Shown here one piece after another: positions 37,236 to 46,799 of a stretch of DNA of 64,000 nt. A model generated the notes under the pieces. That model was not told the origin of the DNA, did no database searches, and saw nothing but the letters and a program-made list of their open reading frames with translations. A program made the position numbers and the translations under genes. The first letter of the stretch is position 1. Each line of letters opens with the position of its first letter. Source of the DNA: Vibrio europaeus (GTDB taxonomy: Bacteria > Pseudomonadota > Gammaproteobacteria > Enterobacterales > Vibrionaceae); the NCBI RefSeq assembly GCF_001695575.1, contig NZ_LUAX01000001.1:1426001-1490000 (forward strand), in the 5' to 3' direction.

Positions 37236-37736
37236 ATGGAAATGACTAACGCTCAACGTTTGATCCTTTCGAATCAGTATTACCTAATGTCGCAACTTGA
37301 CCAAGAAAACGCGGCGAAATACCAGCGTTTACAAACTATTGTAGAGCGCGGATATGAGCTGCAAATGCGAGAGCTAAATAAAGACTTTGGTTGTTTAGTA
37401 GAAGCAGAATGCCGTGAAATCATCGACATCATGGAAATGTATCATGCGATGCAAGAATCAAACAAAATGCTCTCTGAACAAGAACAAGGCGAGGTCGATC
37501 AGCGCCGTCTAACCTTCCTAGGATTTGATATTGCTTCTGAAGCGCAACTTGTTAACTACGTACGCTTCTTAGTCGATTCTGAAGGTCTGTACCCTCAATT
37601 CAGTAAGGGCGAACACCACTTCAACGCGCAAATGCCAATGCTAGAAAAATATCGCCGTATGCTAAATACATGGCGTAACTGCCCTCGCCAGTACCACTTG
37701 TGCGCTAACGAATTAAAGCAGATTTTTAACGCTTAA
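37236..37736 (+). CDS. yfbU: YfbU family protein (UPF0304)
   Basis: This 166-residue cytoplasmic protein is closely related to E. coli Yfb[49 protein letters not shown] and [18 protein letters not shown] are nearly the family consensus. The protein is helical. E. coli YfbU has been linked to cell death phenotypes, but the biochemical role is unknown. It is monocistronic with a good terminator. Confidence 0.93.
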   Translation: MEMTNAQRLILSNQYYLMSQLDQENAAKYQRLQTIVERGYELQMRELNKDFGCLVEAECREIIDIMEMYHAMQESNKMLSEQEQGEVDQRRLTFLGFDIASEAQLVNYVRFLVDSEGLYPQFSKGEHHFNAQMPMLEKYRRMLNTWRNCPRQYHLCANELKQIFNA

Positions 37737-37752
37737 TTAATGCATGAATAAG

Positions 37753-37777
37753 AAACCGCCGACGAGGCGGTTTTTTT
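37753..37777 (+). terminator. Terminator of yfbU
   Basis: AACCGCC-GACGA-GGCGGTT followed by further T (seven in a row). Confidence 0.92.
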
Positions 37778-37891
37778 ATGCTCAAAACTTCCCTGACAAA
37801 ACTCTGACAAAATAAAAGTACTCACAAATAGTTTGATGCCATACAATTCACAAATCGTTTGATATCAAATCTATTATATTGAGTGTTTACT

Positions 37892-38770
37892 ATGAAGCTG
37901 AAAACCATTATTGCGAGCGCTGTCGCCTCTTTAACTCTAGCTGGCTGTGCTACTCACGATCACATCAATAAAGATGAAGTCGCACAGATCAAATCTGTTG
38001 CCGTTGTTATGTACAACGTTCCTGCGTTTATTGAGCCTAATACTGAAAAGCCTGAACAGATCGAACACTCTCAAGGTGGCGGTTTTGACTCTGGTGACCT
38101 GTTAGGTTTAGCAGGAAACATGGTAGGTGGTGTCGCGAAAGATGTCACTGACTTTGCAACACAAGCCCACATTAAAAAGCGCATCGACGGTCAAGAAGCG
38201 GCTAATCTAGCTCTACCAAACTTTGTGACCGAGCTCGCCAAAAAAGAAGGTTGGAAAGTTAAATCACCTTCGGAAGTACTGAACAATGCAACCTACCGCG
38301 CAGAAACTGCAAATCTAATAGCAAATGATGAAATAAAATCTCTGACAAGTTTTGGTAGAGCGACTGCAGGTCCTGCCGACTATGCAAACCTTACCTTACC
38401 AAGCAGTTACAATGTGAACGTACCTTATTACGAAACAGAAGCATTCAAGCAATTCGCAGCCAAAAGTGCCCGTGCACTTGATGTCGATGCTGTTATCGTA
38501 CTGAGTGACACAGGCTTCGCCACAGACCAAACTGGTTTATTCAGCGGCGGAAAATGCTACTCTAAGTCTGCATTCCACTACGCAATGTTTAACATTAATG
38601 GTGAGAAAGTGCTAGAAACGCGTGCGAGCTTTGATCAAAGTAACATCGTAGAGAAACATGGCTGTGTTAACGGTAAGTTCTTAGAAAAAGACTACCGACG
38701 CGCAATGCAGCAACACGGTAAAGATCAAGCAGACGCTATTTCAATCAAGCTAAAAGAGTTACGTGCTTAA
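37892..38770 (+). CDS. Predicted lipoprotein, function unknown
   Basis: This is a 292-residue protein from ATG 37892 (a GTG nine bases earlier is in frame but less likely). Signal peptide MKLKTIIASAVASLTLAGC ends in a perfect lipobox LAGC with C19 as lipidation site. Residue 20 is Ala, so outer-membrane sorting is expected. The mature part has a glycine-rich stretch (GGGFDSGDLLGLAGNMVGG), an alpha/beta domain (ARALDVDAVIVLSDTGFA) and two more cysteines (GGKCYSKS, KHGCVNG) that may pair. I recognise no family. It is a single gene. Confidence 0.8.
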   Translation: MKLKTIIASAVASLTLAGCATHDHINKDEVAQIKSVAVVMYNVPAFIEPNTEKPEQIEHSQGGGFDSGDLLGLAGNMVGGVAKDVTDFATQAHIKKRIDGQEAANLALPNFVTELAKKEGWKVKSPSEVLNNATYRAETANLIANDEIKSLTSFGRATAGPADYANLTLPSSYNVNVPYYETEAFKQFAAKSARALDVDAVIVLSDTGFATDQTGLFSGGKCYSKSAFHYAMFNINGEKVLETRASFDQSNIVEKHGCVNGKFLEKDYRRAMQQHGKDQADAISIKLKELRA

Positions 38771-38785
38771 GCACTATTTATCAAT

Positions 38786-38812
38786 GAAAAAGCGCCTATT
38801 GTGGCGCTTTTT
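38786..38812. terminator. Terminator between the lipoprotein and MipA/OmpV genes
   Basis: AAAAGCGCC-TATTGT-GGCGCTTTTT. It is symmetric and serves both convergent genes. Confidence 0.88.
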
Positions 38813-38827
38813 ACCTTGTGCACTTGA

Positions 38828-39580
38828 TTAGAATACGTAGGCGACACCTAAATTGGCTGAAGTCGTCACGCCGCTTTCAATTAACGGGCTGCTTTCAATA
38901 CCGCCTTCAATATTGGTGTATCGCACTCCTCCAGTAACGCGTATTTTAGCTGTGACATGCATATAACCAGAAGCGCCAATAAAAAACTGCCCGTCCCAGT
39001 CTGCATCAAATTCGTCGAAGTTAGAACGCGCCGCTTCTTCAGAGCTCACCCCGTATAAATGGTTGTTTAATCGCTCACTGTTATAAGCAAAGCCCATTGA
39101 AGGTGTGATGCCCCAGCCATTTCTTCGAATAGGCAACCGCCAAACGGCCTCTGCATAAATGCCGCTATGACGATGTAAAATGTCACTACCCGCCGTCGCT
39201 TCAAACAAACCAACTAATGTGATCACTTGGTAACTTACCCCGCCCAACACAGTCGCTTGTCGCTCATCCATCAGTCTAATATCAGGGTTAGTTGAATCTT
39301 CAGGTTTTAACGTCCGAGGATCATATGCGGCCCTAAAGATAATGTTTTGCGGTGAACCAATTGGGTATAAGCGATACCCGGCAGTAAAGCCACGTAAGAA
39401 AAGATGCTCGCCTTCATAACCAACAAGTGGAATGATGGTTTCATTCGATGGCGTGTCTTTATAGACAGCCGGCGAGTATGAAGCAGCGGCACCAATTGAC
39501 CACTGGGAGATTTTTGCCATAGCCTGTGGGGCAACCAATAAGATCGCAGCGGGAACTAACCTTTGCCAGAGAGATTTCAA
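38828..39580 (-). CDS. MipA/OmpV family outer-membrane protein
   Basis: I propose a TTG start at 39580, which gives a clean signal peptide (KSLWQRLVPAAILLVAPQAMA) with AGGT six bases upstream and 250 residues. The frame continues to an ATG at 39640 but without a ribosome-binding site, and the extra residues are not signal-like. The barrel shows PLVGYEGEHLFLRGFTAGYRLYP, YAEAVWRLPIRRNGWGITPSMGFAYN and terminal LGVAYVF. MipA links murein enzymes in E. coli, and OmpV is a porin-like vibrio protein; the role here is open. Confidence 0.8.
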   Translation of the reverse strand: MKSLWQRLVPAAILLVAPQAMAKISQWSIGAAASYSPAVYKDTPSNETIIPLVGYEGEHLFLRGFTAGYRLYPIGSPQNIIFRAAYDPRTLKPEDSTNPDIRLMDERQATVLGGVSYQVITLVGLFEATAGSDILHRHSGIYAEAVWRLPIRRNGWGITPSMGFAYNSERLNNHLYGVSSEEAARSNFDEFDADWDGQFFIGASGYMHVTAKIRVTGGVRYTNIEGGIESSPLIESGVTTSANLGVAYVF

Positions 39581-39955
39581 AACAACACCTAATACATAAC
39601 TGGAGTGAATAACGGCGCAATTATATGGAACAGCATACATTTACGCAATAACTCATATTCACCGCAATAATCACGCCAACACTAACAACAATCGAACTGT
39701 ATCACTTAAACCAATAAAACGATCAATTTGCATAAGCACTTGGTCGCACAATCCGCTCAATAATAACTACCACAAATACCTGATTCTGCACGTTACAATT
39801 GAGTGTGGTCTGACAACTAGCTCTTGGTCACAAATTGTAATTAAACACATATTTTTTAAGCAAAATTCTAAAAACCAACTAATCTTAAGTAAGAAAGGAT
39901 TTGCTTTTCTATGCGGGTTTATTGTCAGTTTGACAGGTTCAGAGGGGAATTCATT
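39581..39955. other. Divergent promoter region of the MipA/OmpV gene and the yeaG operon
   Basis: 375 A/T-rich bases with no gene that I support. TGG and TTGT elements near 39826 resemble a sigma-54 promoter only loosely (GT instead of the -12 GC), so I do not call one. Confidence 0.4.
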
Positions 39956-41890
39956 ATGAGTATTTTCGACCATTTCCAAGCGCGCTACGAAGCCTCAAAG
40001 GATGAGGAGTTATCACTGCAAGAGTTTTTAGCTCTATGTAAGGATGACAAAAGCGCTTATGCCAACGCAGCTGAGCGACTATTAATGGCAATTGGCGAGC
40101 CAGAAGTCATTGATACAGCGCAAGACCCACAACTGAGTCGTATTTTCTCCAACCGCGTGATTTCTCGATACGACACATTTAAAGACTTCTACGGTATGGA
40201 AGATGCCATCGAGCAGATTGTTTCCTACCTCAAACATGCGGCCCAAGGGCTTGAAGAACGTAAGCAGATTCTTTATCTACTTGGTCCGGTGGGTGGCGGT
40301 AAATCGTCTTTAGCCGAAAAACTAAAAGCATTGATGCAACAAGTTCCAATTTATGTGCTTTCCGCTAACGGTGAACGCAGCCCTGTTAATGATCACCCAT
40401 TCTGTCTGTTTGATGTCAGTGAAGATGGTGAACTACTCAAACAAGAGTATGGCATTGAGAAACGCTACCTACGCTCGATCATGTCTCCATGGGCAGCAAA
40501 ACGACTCCATGAGTTTGGTGGCGACATCTCGAAATTCAAAGTAGTCAAAGTTAGACCTTCCATTTTAGATCAGCTAGCGATTGCTAAAACTGAGCCAGGT
40601 GATGAAAACAACCAAGACATTTCGTCGTTGGTTGGTAAAGTCGACATTCGACAGCTTGAGCATTTCTCGCAAGACGATCCAGATGCTTACAGCTACTCAG
40701 GCGCGCTATGTCGAGCAAACCAAGGTTTGATGGAATTCGTCGAGATGTTTAAAGCGCCAATCAAGGTGCTTCACCCGCTACTTACCGCAACCCAAGAGGG
40801 TAACTACAATGGTACGGAAGGCCTATCAGCCCTACCATTTGATGGCATGATTCTCGCCCACTCAAATGAATCTGAGTGGCAAACATTCCGCAACAATAAA
40901 AACAACGAGGCATTCCTTGACCGTGTTTACATAGTCAAAGTGCCATACTGTCTACGCGTTGCGGAAGAAGTAAAGATCTACCAAAAACTGCTCGACCATT
41001 CAGAACTATCGAAAGCGCCATGTTCACCAAGTACATTAGAACTGCTATCACAATTCAGTATTCTGTCTCGACTTAAAGAGCCAGAGAACTCATCGATCTT
41101 CTCCAAGATGAGAGTCTACGATGGTGAGACGCTCAAAGACACAGATCCTAAAGCGAAGAGCTATCAAGAATATCGTGACTTTGCGGGCGTCGATGAAGGC
41201 ATGTCAGGTCTCTCAACCCGTTTCGCGTTCAAGATTCTATCGCGGGTATTTAACTTCGATCAGACAGAGGTAGCGGCAAACCCTGTTCACCTGTTCTATG
41301 TTATCGAACAGCAGATCGAACGTGAGCAATTCCCTCAAGAAACAGCAGAGAAGTATCTAGAGTTCTTGAAAGGCTATCTAGTGCCACGCTACGTCGAGTT
41401 TATCGGTAAAGAGATCCAGACGGCCTACTTAGAGTCCTACTCCGAGTACGGTCAGAATATCTTTGACCGCTATGTAACCTATGCAGATTTCTGGATTCAA
41501 GACCAAGAATACCGCGATCCAGAAACCGGTCAGCTATTCGACCGCTCTGCATTAAACAATGAACTAGAAAAAATCGAAAAAACAGCCGGTATAAGCAACC
41601 CGAAAGATTTCCGTAATGAAATCGTCAACTTTGTGCTTCGTGCTCGCGCCAATAACAATGGCACCAATCCAGTTTGGACAAGCTACGAAAAACTGCGCAC
41701 TGTGATTGAGAAGAAAATGTTCTCAAATACAGAAGAGTTGCTACCAGTTATCTCCTTCAACACTAAGACCTCTTCTGAAGATCAGAAGAAACATGATGAC
41801 TTCGTCGCTCGTATGATGGAAAAAGGCTACACAGAGAAACAAGTACGCTTGCTATCTGAATGGTATCTACGCGTTCGTAAATCTTCGTAA
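39956..41890 (+). CDS. yeaG: PrkA-type serine protein kinase / AAA+ protein YeaG
   Basis: The 644 residues from ATG 39956 (AGGGG eight bases upstream) are colinear with E. coli YeaG. An AAA+ core has Walker A LGPVGGGKSS, then VPIYVLSANGERSPVNDHP, AHSNESEWQTFRNNKNNEAFLDR and YLESYSEYGQNIFDRYV; the C-terminal kinase-like part ends in WYLRVRKSS. YeaG acts in starvation and stationary-phase adaptation in E. coli. It is the first gene of the conserved trio with yeaH and ycgB/spoVR. The frame is open 15 codons upstream without support. Confidence 0.95.
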   Translation: MSIFDHFQARYEASKDEELSLQEFLALCKDDKSAYANAAERLLMAIGEPEVIDTAQDPQLSRIFSNRVISRYDTFKDFYGMEDAIEQIVSYLKHAAQGLEERKQILYLLGPVGGGKSSLAEKLKALMQQVPIYVLSANGERSPVNDHPFCLFDVSEDGELLKQEYGIEKRYLRSIMSPWAAKRLHEFGGDISKFKVVKVRPSILDQLAIAKTEPGDENNQDISSLVGKVDIRQLEHFSQDDPDAYSYSGALCRANQGLMEFVEMFKAPIKVLHPLLTATQEGNYNGTEGLSALPFDGMILAHSNESEWQTFRNNKNNEAFLDRVYIVKVPYCLRVAEEVKIYQKLLDHSELSKAPCSPSTLELLSQFSILSRLKEPENSSIFSKMRVYDGETLKDTDPKAKSYQEYRDFAGVDEGMSGLSTRFAFKILSRVFNFDQTEVAANPVHLFYVIEQQIEREQFPQETAEKYLEFLKGYLVPRYVEFIGKEIQTAYLESYSEYGQNIFDRYVTYADFWIQDQEYRDPETGQLFDRSALNNELEKIEKTAGISNPKDFRNEIVNFVLRARANNNGTNPVWTSYEKLRTVIEKKMFSNTEELLPVISFNTKTSSEDQKKHDDFVARMMEKGYTEKQVRLLSEWYLRVRKSS

Positions 41891-41915
41891 TAGCAGTGTT
41901 TTAGCCCATGAAATC

Positions 41916-41942
41916 CCTACCAGAGAACAACGCTCTGGTAGG
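41916..41942 (+). other. Intercistronic hairpin between yeaG and yeaH
   Basis: CCTACCAGAG-AACAACG-CTCTGGTAGG is a perfect 10-bp stem 25 bases after yeaG, without a T-run. It is probably an mRNA-stability or processing element that separates the yeaG and yeaH expression levels. Confidence 0.5.
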
Positions 41943-42006
41943 AGATTGGATGAATAAGTGTCTGTCGACATGTAACGGCAGGTGCGTAAGAGATAAGGGG
42001 TGACTC

Positions 42007-43278
42007 ATGGCGCAATTTATTGACCGACGACTGAACGGCAAAAATAAAAGTGCGGTAAACCGCCAGCGCTTTTTACGCCGCCATAAAGAGCAGATTAAAG
42101 AATCTGTGGCGGATGCGGTAAATCGCCGTTCAATCACCAACACTGAAACCGGTGAAGACGTATCCATTCCGCATAAAGACATCAAAGAGCCCGTCTTTCA
42201 TCAAGGTAAAGGTGGCTTAAAAGAGCGTGTCCATCCGGGCAATGACCAGTTCATTACCGGAGACAAAATCGAACGCCCTAAAGGTGGTGGGCAAGGCGGA
42301 GGCTCTGGCGAGGGCGAAGCCAGTGCCGATGGCGAAGGCCAAGACGATTTTGTATTCCAGATTTCTAAAGACGAGTACTTAGACATTCTATTTGAAGATC
42401 TTGAGCTACCCAATTTGGAAAAAAACCAAATCGCCAAAATCACCGAATGGAAAACCCATCGCGCTGGCTATCAAACCGCTGGTGTGCCCGCAAATATCGC
42501 GATAGTGAAATCGCTTCAACAGTCACTTGCACGTCGAACCGCCATGACGGCAGGCAAAAAGCGCATGTTGCGTGAACTCGAAGAAGAGCTCGACCGCGTT
42601 AAAATGTCTGAGCCTGCACAAATGCTCGAAGAGAAGCGTCTTCAAGAAGAGATAAAAGCTCTGCGTCGTAAGTTAGATACTGTTCCATTTATTGATACCT
42701 TCGATTTACGATTCAAGAACTATGAGCGCCGCCCTGTGCCCTCTAGCCAAGCGGTTATGTTCTGTCTTATGGATGTTTCAGGTTCTATGGACCAAGCAAC
42801 CAAAGATATTGCCAAGCGCTTTTACGTGCTTCTTTACCTATTCCTAACTCGCACCTACGAGAACGTAGAAGTGGTGTTTATTCGTCACCATACCCAAGCA
42901 AAAGAAGTCGATGAACACGAGTTTTTCTACTCGCAAGAGACAGGGGGAACCATAGTTTCAAGCGCGCTAAAACTAATGAACGAAATTGTTGCAGACCGCT
43001 ACCCTGTTGGAGAGTGGAATATTTACGCAGCTCAAGCCTCAGATGGTGATAACTGGGCAGACGATTCACCGCGATGTCGTGAGCTTCTCACCAAAAACTT
43101 ATTGCCAAACTGCCAATACTACTCATACATCGAAATCACTCGCCGCTCTCATCAAACCTTGTGGCATGAGTACGAAAAGCTTGAGGGAGCATTCCCTAAC
43201 TTTGCGATGAAAAACATTCGCAGCGTTGAGGATATCTTCCCTGTCTTTAGAGAGCTTTTCAAAAAAGAGACTGCTTAG
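42007..43278 (+). CDS. yeaH: YeaH family protein (UPF0229), von Willebrand A-like
   Basis: This 423-residue protein has a basic N-terminus ([23 protein letters not shown]), a glycine-rich linker near residue 95 ([12 protein letters not shown]), a coiled-coil and a C-terminal vWA-like domain with the MIDAS start LMDVSGSMD. It is the second gene of the yeaG trio and is thought to act with the YeaG kinase in nutrient stress. AAGGGG precedes the ATG. Full length. Confidence 0.93.
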   Translation: MAQFIDRRLNGKNKSAVNRQRFLRRHKEQIKESVADAVNRRSITNTETGEDVSIPHKDIKEPVFHQGKGGLKERVHPGNDQFITGDKIERPKGGGQGGGSGEGEASADGEGQDDFVFQISKDEYLDILFEDLELPNLEKNQIAKITEWKTHRAGYQTAGVPANIAIVKSLQQSLARRTAMTAGKKRMLRELEEELDRVKMSEPAQMLEEKRLQEEIKALRRKLDTVPFIDTFDLRFKNYERRPVPSSQAVMFCLMDVSGSMDQATKDIAKRFYVLLYLFLTRTYENVEVVFIRHHTQAKEVDEHEFFYSQETGGTIVSSALKLMNEIVADRYPVGEWNIYAAQASDGDNWADDSPRCRELLTKNLLPNCQYYSYIEITRRSHQTLWHEYEKLEGAFPNFAMKNIRSVEDIFPVFRELFKKETA

Positions 43279-43287
43279 GGAGGCTGT

Positions 43288-44826
43288 ATGACAACGAAAA
43301 CGAAAAAGCCAACAAAGAGTAAGGCGCTACCAGATGGACCTGATTGGACATTCGATCTGCTTGACCAATACCACACCGAAATAAAACGCGTCGCTGATCA
43401 CTATAAGCTTGATGCTTATCCTAACCAAATTGAAGTGATTACTTCTGAGCAAATGATGGACGCCTATTCAAGCATTGGTATGCCAATCAACTACAATCAC
43501 TGGTCATTTGGTAAGAAGTTTATTCAAACGGAACAAGGCTACAAGCATGGTCAGATGGGTTTGGCGTATGAAATCGTCATCAACTCAAACCCATGTATCG
43601 CCTACTTAATGGAAGAGAATACCGTTACGATGCAAGCCTTAGTAATGGCCCATGCTTGCTACGGACATAATTCATTTTTCAAAGGTAACTACTTATTCCA
43701 GACTTGGACCGATGCAAGTTCTATCATTGATTATCTATTGTTTGCTAAAAACTACATTGCTGAGTGTGAACAAAAATACGGTGTTCAAGAGGTTGAAGAC
43801 CTACTCGACTCCTGCCATGCGTTAATGAACTTTGGTGTCGACCGCTATAAGCGTCCAGAGAAAATCTCGATTGCTGAAGAGAAGTCTCGTCAAGAAGAGC
43901 GTGAAGCTTACCTTCAGTCGCAAGTTAATGACTTATGGCGCACGGTTCCGAAATCAACGGTAGAACCTGAAAGCCAGAAAATACGTTTTCCGACTGAACC
44001 ACAGGAAAATATACTCTACTTCATTGAAAAGCACGCGCCTTTACTTGAATCGTGGCAAAGAGAAATCGTGCGTATCGTACGTAAGATCAGCCAGTACTTC
44101 TACCCACAGAAACAGACTCAGGTCATGAACGAAGGTTGGGCAACTTTCTGGCACTACACCATTCTCAACCACTTGTACGATGAAGGTTTGGTAACGGATA
44201 GATTCATCTTAGAGTTTCTCCACAGTCATACTGGCGTCGTTGCGCAACCGGCCTACAACAGCCCTTACTTCAGCGGTATTAACCCTTACGCATTAGGTTT
44301 TGCTATGTTCCGCGATATTCGACGTATCTGTGAAGAGCCAACTGACGAGGACAAAGAGTGGTTCCCAGACTTAGCCGGAACAGACTGGCTTGAAGCGGTA
44401 CATTTCGCTATGCAGAACTTCAAAGACGAGAGCTTTATCAGCCAATACTTGTCACCTAAGCTAATGCGCGACTTCAAACTGTTTGCCATCGTCGACGACG
44501 ACCGTAAAAACTACATCGAGGTGAGTGCCATTCACGACGATAGTGGCTATCGCGCAATCAGAGAAAAACTTGCGGCTCAATATAATTTGAGTAACTTAGA
44601 ACCAAACATCCAAGTGTTTAACGTTGACGTGCGAGGCGATCGCTCGCTCACGCTACAGTACGTGCCTCATGACCGCATTCCTCTTGATGAAGGCTACGAT
44701 GAAGTTCTCAAGCACCTTTATCGCTTATGGGGATTTGACGTCATTCTTGAAGAGGTAAAAGACAGCGGTCGCCGAGAGATTCTCGGTACCTGCCCTAAAC
44801 GAAACGACTATGATGGCAAAATATAA
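43288..44826 (+). CDS. ycgB: SpoVR family protein (YcgB)
   Basis: This is a 512-residue SpoVR protein: INYNHWSFGKKFIQTE, MEENTVTMQALVMAHACYGHNSFFKGNYLF, MNEGWATFWHYTILNHLYDEG and YNSPYFSGINPYALGFAMFRD are highly conserved blocks with several His and Glu that could bind metal. GGGAGG lies just before the ATG, 9 bases after yeaH. The genes yeaG, yeaH and ycgB form one co-conserved module; the reaction of SpoVR is not known. Confidence 0.94.
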   Translation: MTTKTKKPTKSKALPDGPDWTFDLLDQYHTEIKRVADHYKLDAYPNQIEVITSEQMMDAYSSIGMPINYNHWSFGKKFIQTEQGYKHGQMGLAYEIVINSNPCIAYLMEENTVTMQALVMAHACYGHNSFFKGNYLFQTWTDASSIIDYLLFAKNYIAECEQKYGVQEVEDLLDSCHALMNFGVDRYKRPEKISIAEEKSRQEEREAYLQSQVNDLWRTVPKSTVEPESQKIRFPTEPQENILYFIEKHAPLLESWQREIVRIVRKISQYFYPQKQTQVMNEGWATFWHYTILNHLYDEGLVTDRFILEFLHSHTGVVAQPAYNSPYFSGINPYALGFAMFRDIRRICEEPTDEDKEWFPDLAGTDWLEAVHFAMQNFKDESFISQYLSPKLMRDFKLFAIVDDDRKNYIEVSAIHDDSGYRAIREKLAAQYNLSNLEPNIQVFNVDVRGDRSLTLQYVPHDRIPLDEGYDEVLKHLYRLWGFDVILEEVKDSGRREILGTCPKRNDYDGKI

Positions 44827-44840
44827 AACTCAACAATGAC

Positions 44841-44865
44841 AAAAGGCCCCGAGGGGCCTTTTTTA
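44841..44865. terminator. Bidirectional terminator between ycgB and kdsB
   Basis: AAAAGGCCCC-GA-GGGGCCTTTT with a T-run, 15 bases after ycgB and 10 before the convergent kdsB end. Confidence 0.93.
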
Positions 44866-44874
44866 CGGTCTATC

Positions 44875-45627
44875 TTATTGTTTGGCGATAATGCTTCGAA
44901 CCACTTCTAGGTCCTCTGGCGTATCGACACCTGCGGCCGGTGCCTCCTTCGCCACTTCAACATGGATCTTTTCCCCATACCAAAGCACACGTAGCTGTTC
45001 TAAGCACTCTATCTTTTCAAGCGCTGTTGGCTCCCAGTTGATATAAGTGTTTATAAACCCTGCACGATAAGCATAAATACCAATATGGCGCATCAGTGGT
45101 TGTTTAATGATTTTCGTATCGTCCGCGAAGCTGTCGCGATCCCAAGGAATCGTTGCGCGGCTAAAATACATCGCATAACCATCTTTATCCGTCAGCACCT
45201 TAACCGCATTCGGGTTAAAGACTTCCGCTTCATCACTGATCTCAACGGCCAACGTGGACATAGGTGCTTGGCTATTCGCCAAGTTCTCTGCAACTTGAGT
45301 AATGATAGAAGGTGGAATCAAAGGTTCATCCCCTTGAACATTGACGATAATATGATCGTCGGGGATGGCCATTTTCTCAACCACTTCAGCAAGGCGCTCT
45401 GTGCCTGATTCATGGTTTGGTGAAGTCATGCAAACTTGCCCACCAAAAGCTTCAACCGCTTGCTCTACTCGGCTATCATCAGTTGCAACAATTACCTTAT
45501 CGGCACCCGCTTGGATTGCCTGTTCATAAACCCATTGAATCATAGGCTTACCACAGATATCCGCCAGCGGCTTACCAGGTAAACGGGTCGACTGATAACG
45601 CGCGGGGATAACAACCGTAAACGACAT
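44875..45627 (-). CDS. kdsB: CMP-KDO synthetase (3-deoxy-manno-octulosonate cytidylyltransferase)
   Basis: KdsB activates KDO with CTP for the lipopolysaccharide inner core. The 250 residues have the nucleotidyltransferase start [17 protein letters not shown], the CTP/Mg segment [10 protein letters not shown], the [12 protein letters not shown] block and a C-terminal [15 protein letters not shown]. The ATG overlaps the stop of the Trm112-like gene by one base, so it is the last gene of the comEC-msbA-lpxK unit. Confidence 0.97.
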   Translation of the reverse strand: MSFTVVIPARYQSTRLPGKPLADICGKPMIQWVYEQAIQAGADKVIVATDDSRVEQAVEAFGGQVCMTSPNHESGTERLAEVVEKMAIPDDHIIVNVQGDEPLIPPSIITQVAENLANSQAPMSTLAVEISDEAEVFNPNAVKVLTDKDGYAMYFSRATIPWDRDSFADDTKIIKQPLMRHIGIYAYRAGFINTYINWEPTALEKIECLEQLRVLWYGEKIHVEVAKEAPAAGVDTPEDLEVVRSIIAKQ

Positions 45628-45806
45628 TATCTGCCCTCGTCCATACTAACTTTGCGCGCTTCAGGTTCTAGAAGCACCGGAATACCTTCTTTGATCGGAT
45701 ATGCAAGACGGTCTAATTTACACACTAGCTCTTGCTTGTCCTTATCAAACGTTAGTTTTCCCTTACATACTGGACATGCAACAATCTCAAGCAGACGATG
45801 ATCCAT
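45627..45806 (-). CDS. Trm112/YcaR-like small zinc-ribbon-type protein
   Basis: This 59-residue protein, found by translating between lpxK and kdsB, starts [18 protein letters not shown]. It has CPVC near the N-terminus, one more Cys ([20 protein letters not shown]) and the family ending. E. coli YcaR sits at the same place between lpxK and kdsB. The start overlaps the lpxK end by 20 bases and the stop overlaps the kdsB ATG by one base, so all three are translationally coupled. Only three cysteines are present, so a full zinc ribbon is uncertain. The role is unknown. Confidence 0.9.
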   Translation of the reverse strand: MDHRLLEIVACPVCKGKLTFDKDKQELVCKLDRLAYPIKEGIPVLLEPEARKVSMDEGR

Positions 45807-46797
45807 ACTGTTCCTTAACCTCTTTAATCTTATTTAAGATGCGCGCTTTATCTGCATCTTCAAACTCAGCACTGACAGGTAAATACCACCAGTTCTCTTT
45901 CGCATAATGCGCGCATTTTACCGCGTCTTTTTCTGTCATAATCAAGTGTTCGCCTTTGGCAGCGAGCGCCTCTAAATCAGACAGTTCAAAATCTTTATGA
46001 TCGGCAAAGCCTTGTTGATAAGAAGGTTTTGCACCTAACTGTTCAAGTGTCTTAAAAAATCGTGGAGGGTGGCCGATCCCCGCCATCGCAACGAGATTAT
46101 CTTTCAGCTCTGTGACACTCAAGCGTTGACCAGTTTTCATATTTACCGCTTGAGTCGGCTTTAACACCATAGTGGCTTCATTTTGTAACGCTTGACCACC
46201 ATTGGTAATGATAAAATCTACCTCAGTTAACCTCTCAGTAGGCTCGCGTAGCGGGCCCAATGGAATCAAGGACTCACTGCCAAAACGTCTCACGCCATCA
46301 ACCACGACAATCTCGATATCACGTTGTAGTGCATAATGTTGAAGGCCATCATCGGTAATAACGATATCAACACCTAACGGTAGGAGAGCCTTAACAGCTT
46401 CACTTCTAACCGGTGAAACGGCTACTGGCGCGCTTGTGCGTTTAAAGATGAGCTTAGGCTCATCACCACAGTGTTTAGTTGACGTTTCACTGTCCACCAG
46501 TAGCGGATAATGCGGCGCTTTCGCCCCATAACCGCGTGACACCACCCCAGGCTTATAACCAAGCGCTTGAAGTTGCTCAACCAACCAAATGACTACTGGC
46601 GTCTTACCATTACCACCAGCGGTAATATTACCCACAACGATGACAGGCACAGGTGCGCGATAACTTGCGCTTTTACCTGTTTGATACTTATTACGGCGAG
46701 AACGACTGATCAATCCAAACACAACACTAATTGGCCACAATAGCGGCCACAATAAATATTTTAGCGGATGATTCTCGAACCAGATCTTTTCAATCAA
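45787..46797 (-). CDS. lpxK: Tetraacyldisaccharide 4'-kinase LpxK
   Basis: LpxK phosphorylates the lipid A disaccharide at the inner membrane. The 336 residues begin with a membrane-associated helix ([20 protein letters not shown]), then the Walker [37 protein letters not shown] (catalytic Asp) and [12 protein letters not shown]. It lies two bases after msbA, which is the usual proteobacterial order, and overlaps the Trm112-like gene. Confidence 0.97.
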   Translation of the reverse strand: MIEKIWFENHPLKYLLWPLLWPISVVFGLISRSRRNKYQTGKSASYRAPVPVIVVGNITAGGNGKTPVVIWLVEQLQALGYKPGVVSRGYGAKAPHYPLLVDSETSTKHCGDEPKLIFKRTSAPVAVSPVRSEAVKALLPLGVDIVITDDGLQHYALQRDIEIVVVDGVRRFGSESLIPLGPLREPTERLTEVDFIITNGGQALQNEATMVLKPTQAVNMKTGQRLSVTELKDNLVAMAGIGHPPRFFKTLEQLGAKPSYQQGFADHKDFELSDLEALAAKGEHLIMTEKDAVKCAHYAKENWWYLPVSAEFEDADKARILNKIKEVKEQYGSSSA

Positions 46798-46799
46798 AG

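Noticed and set aside
39820..39845. Sigma-54 promoter before yeaG
   Set aside because: TGG and TTGT elements are present, but the -12 GC is not, so the match is insufficient.
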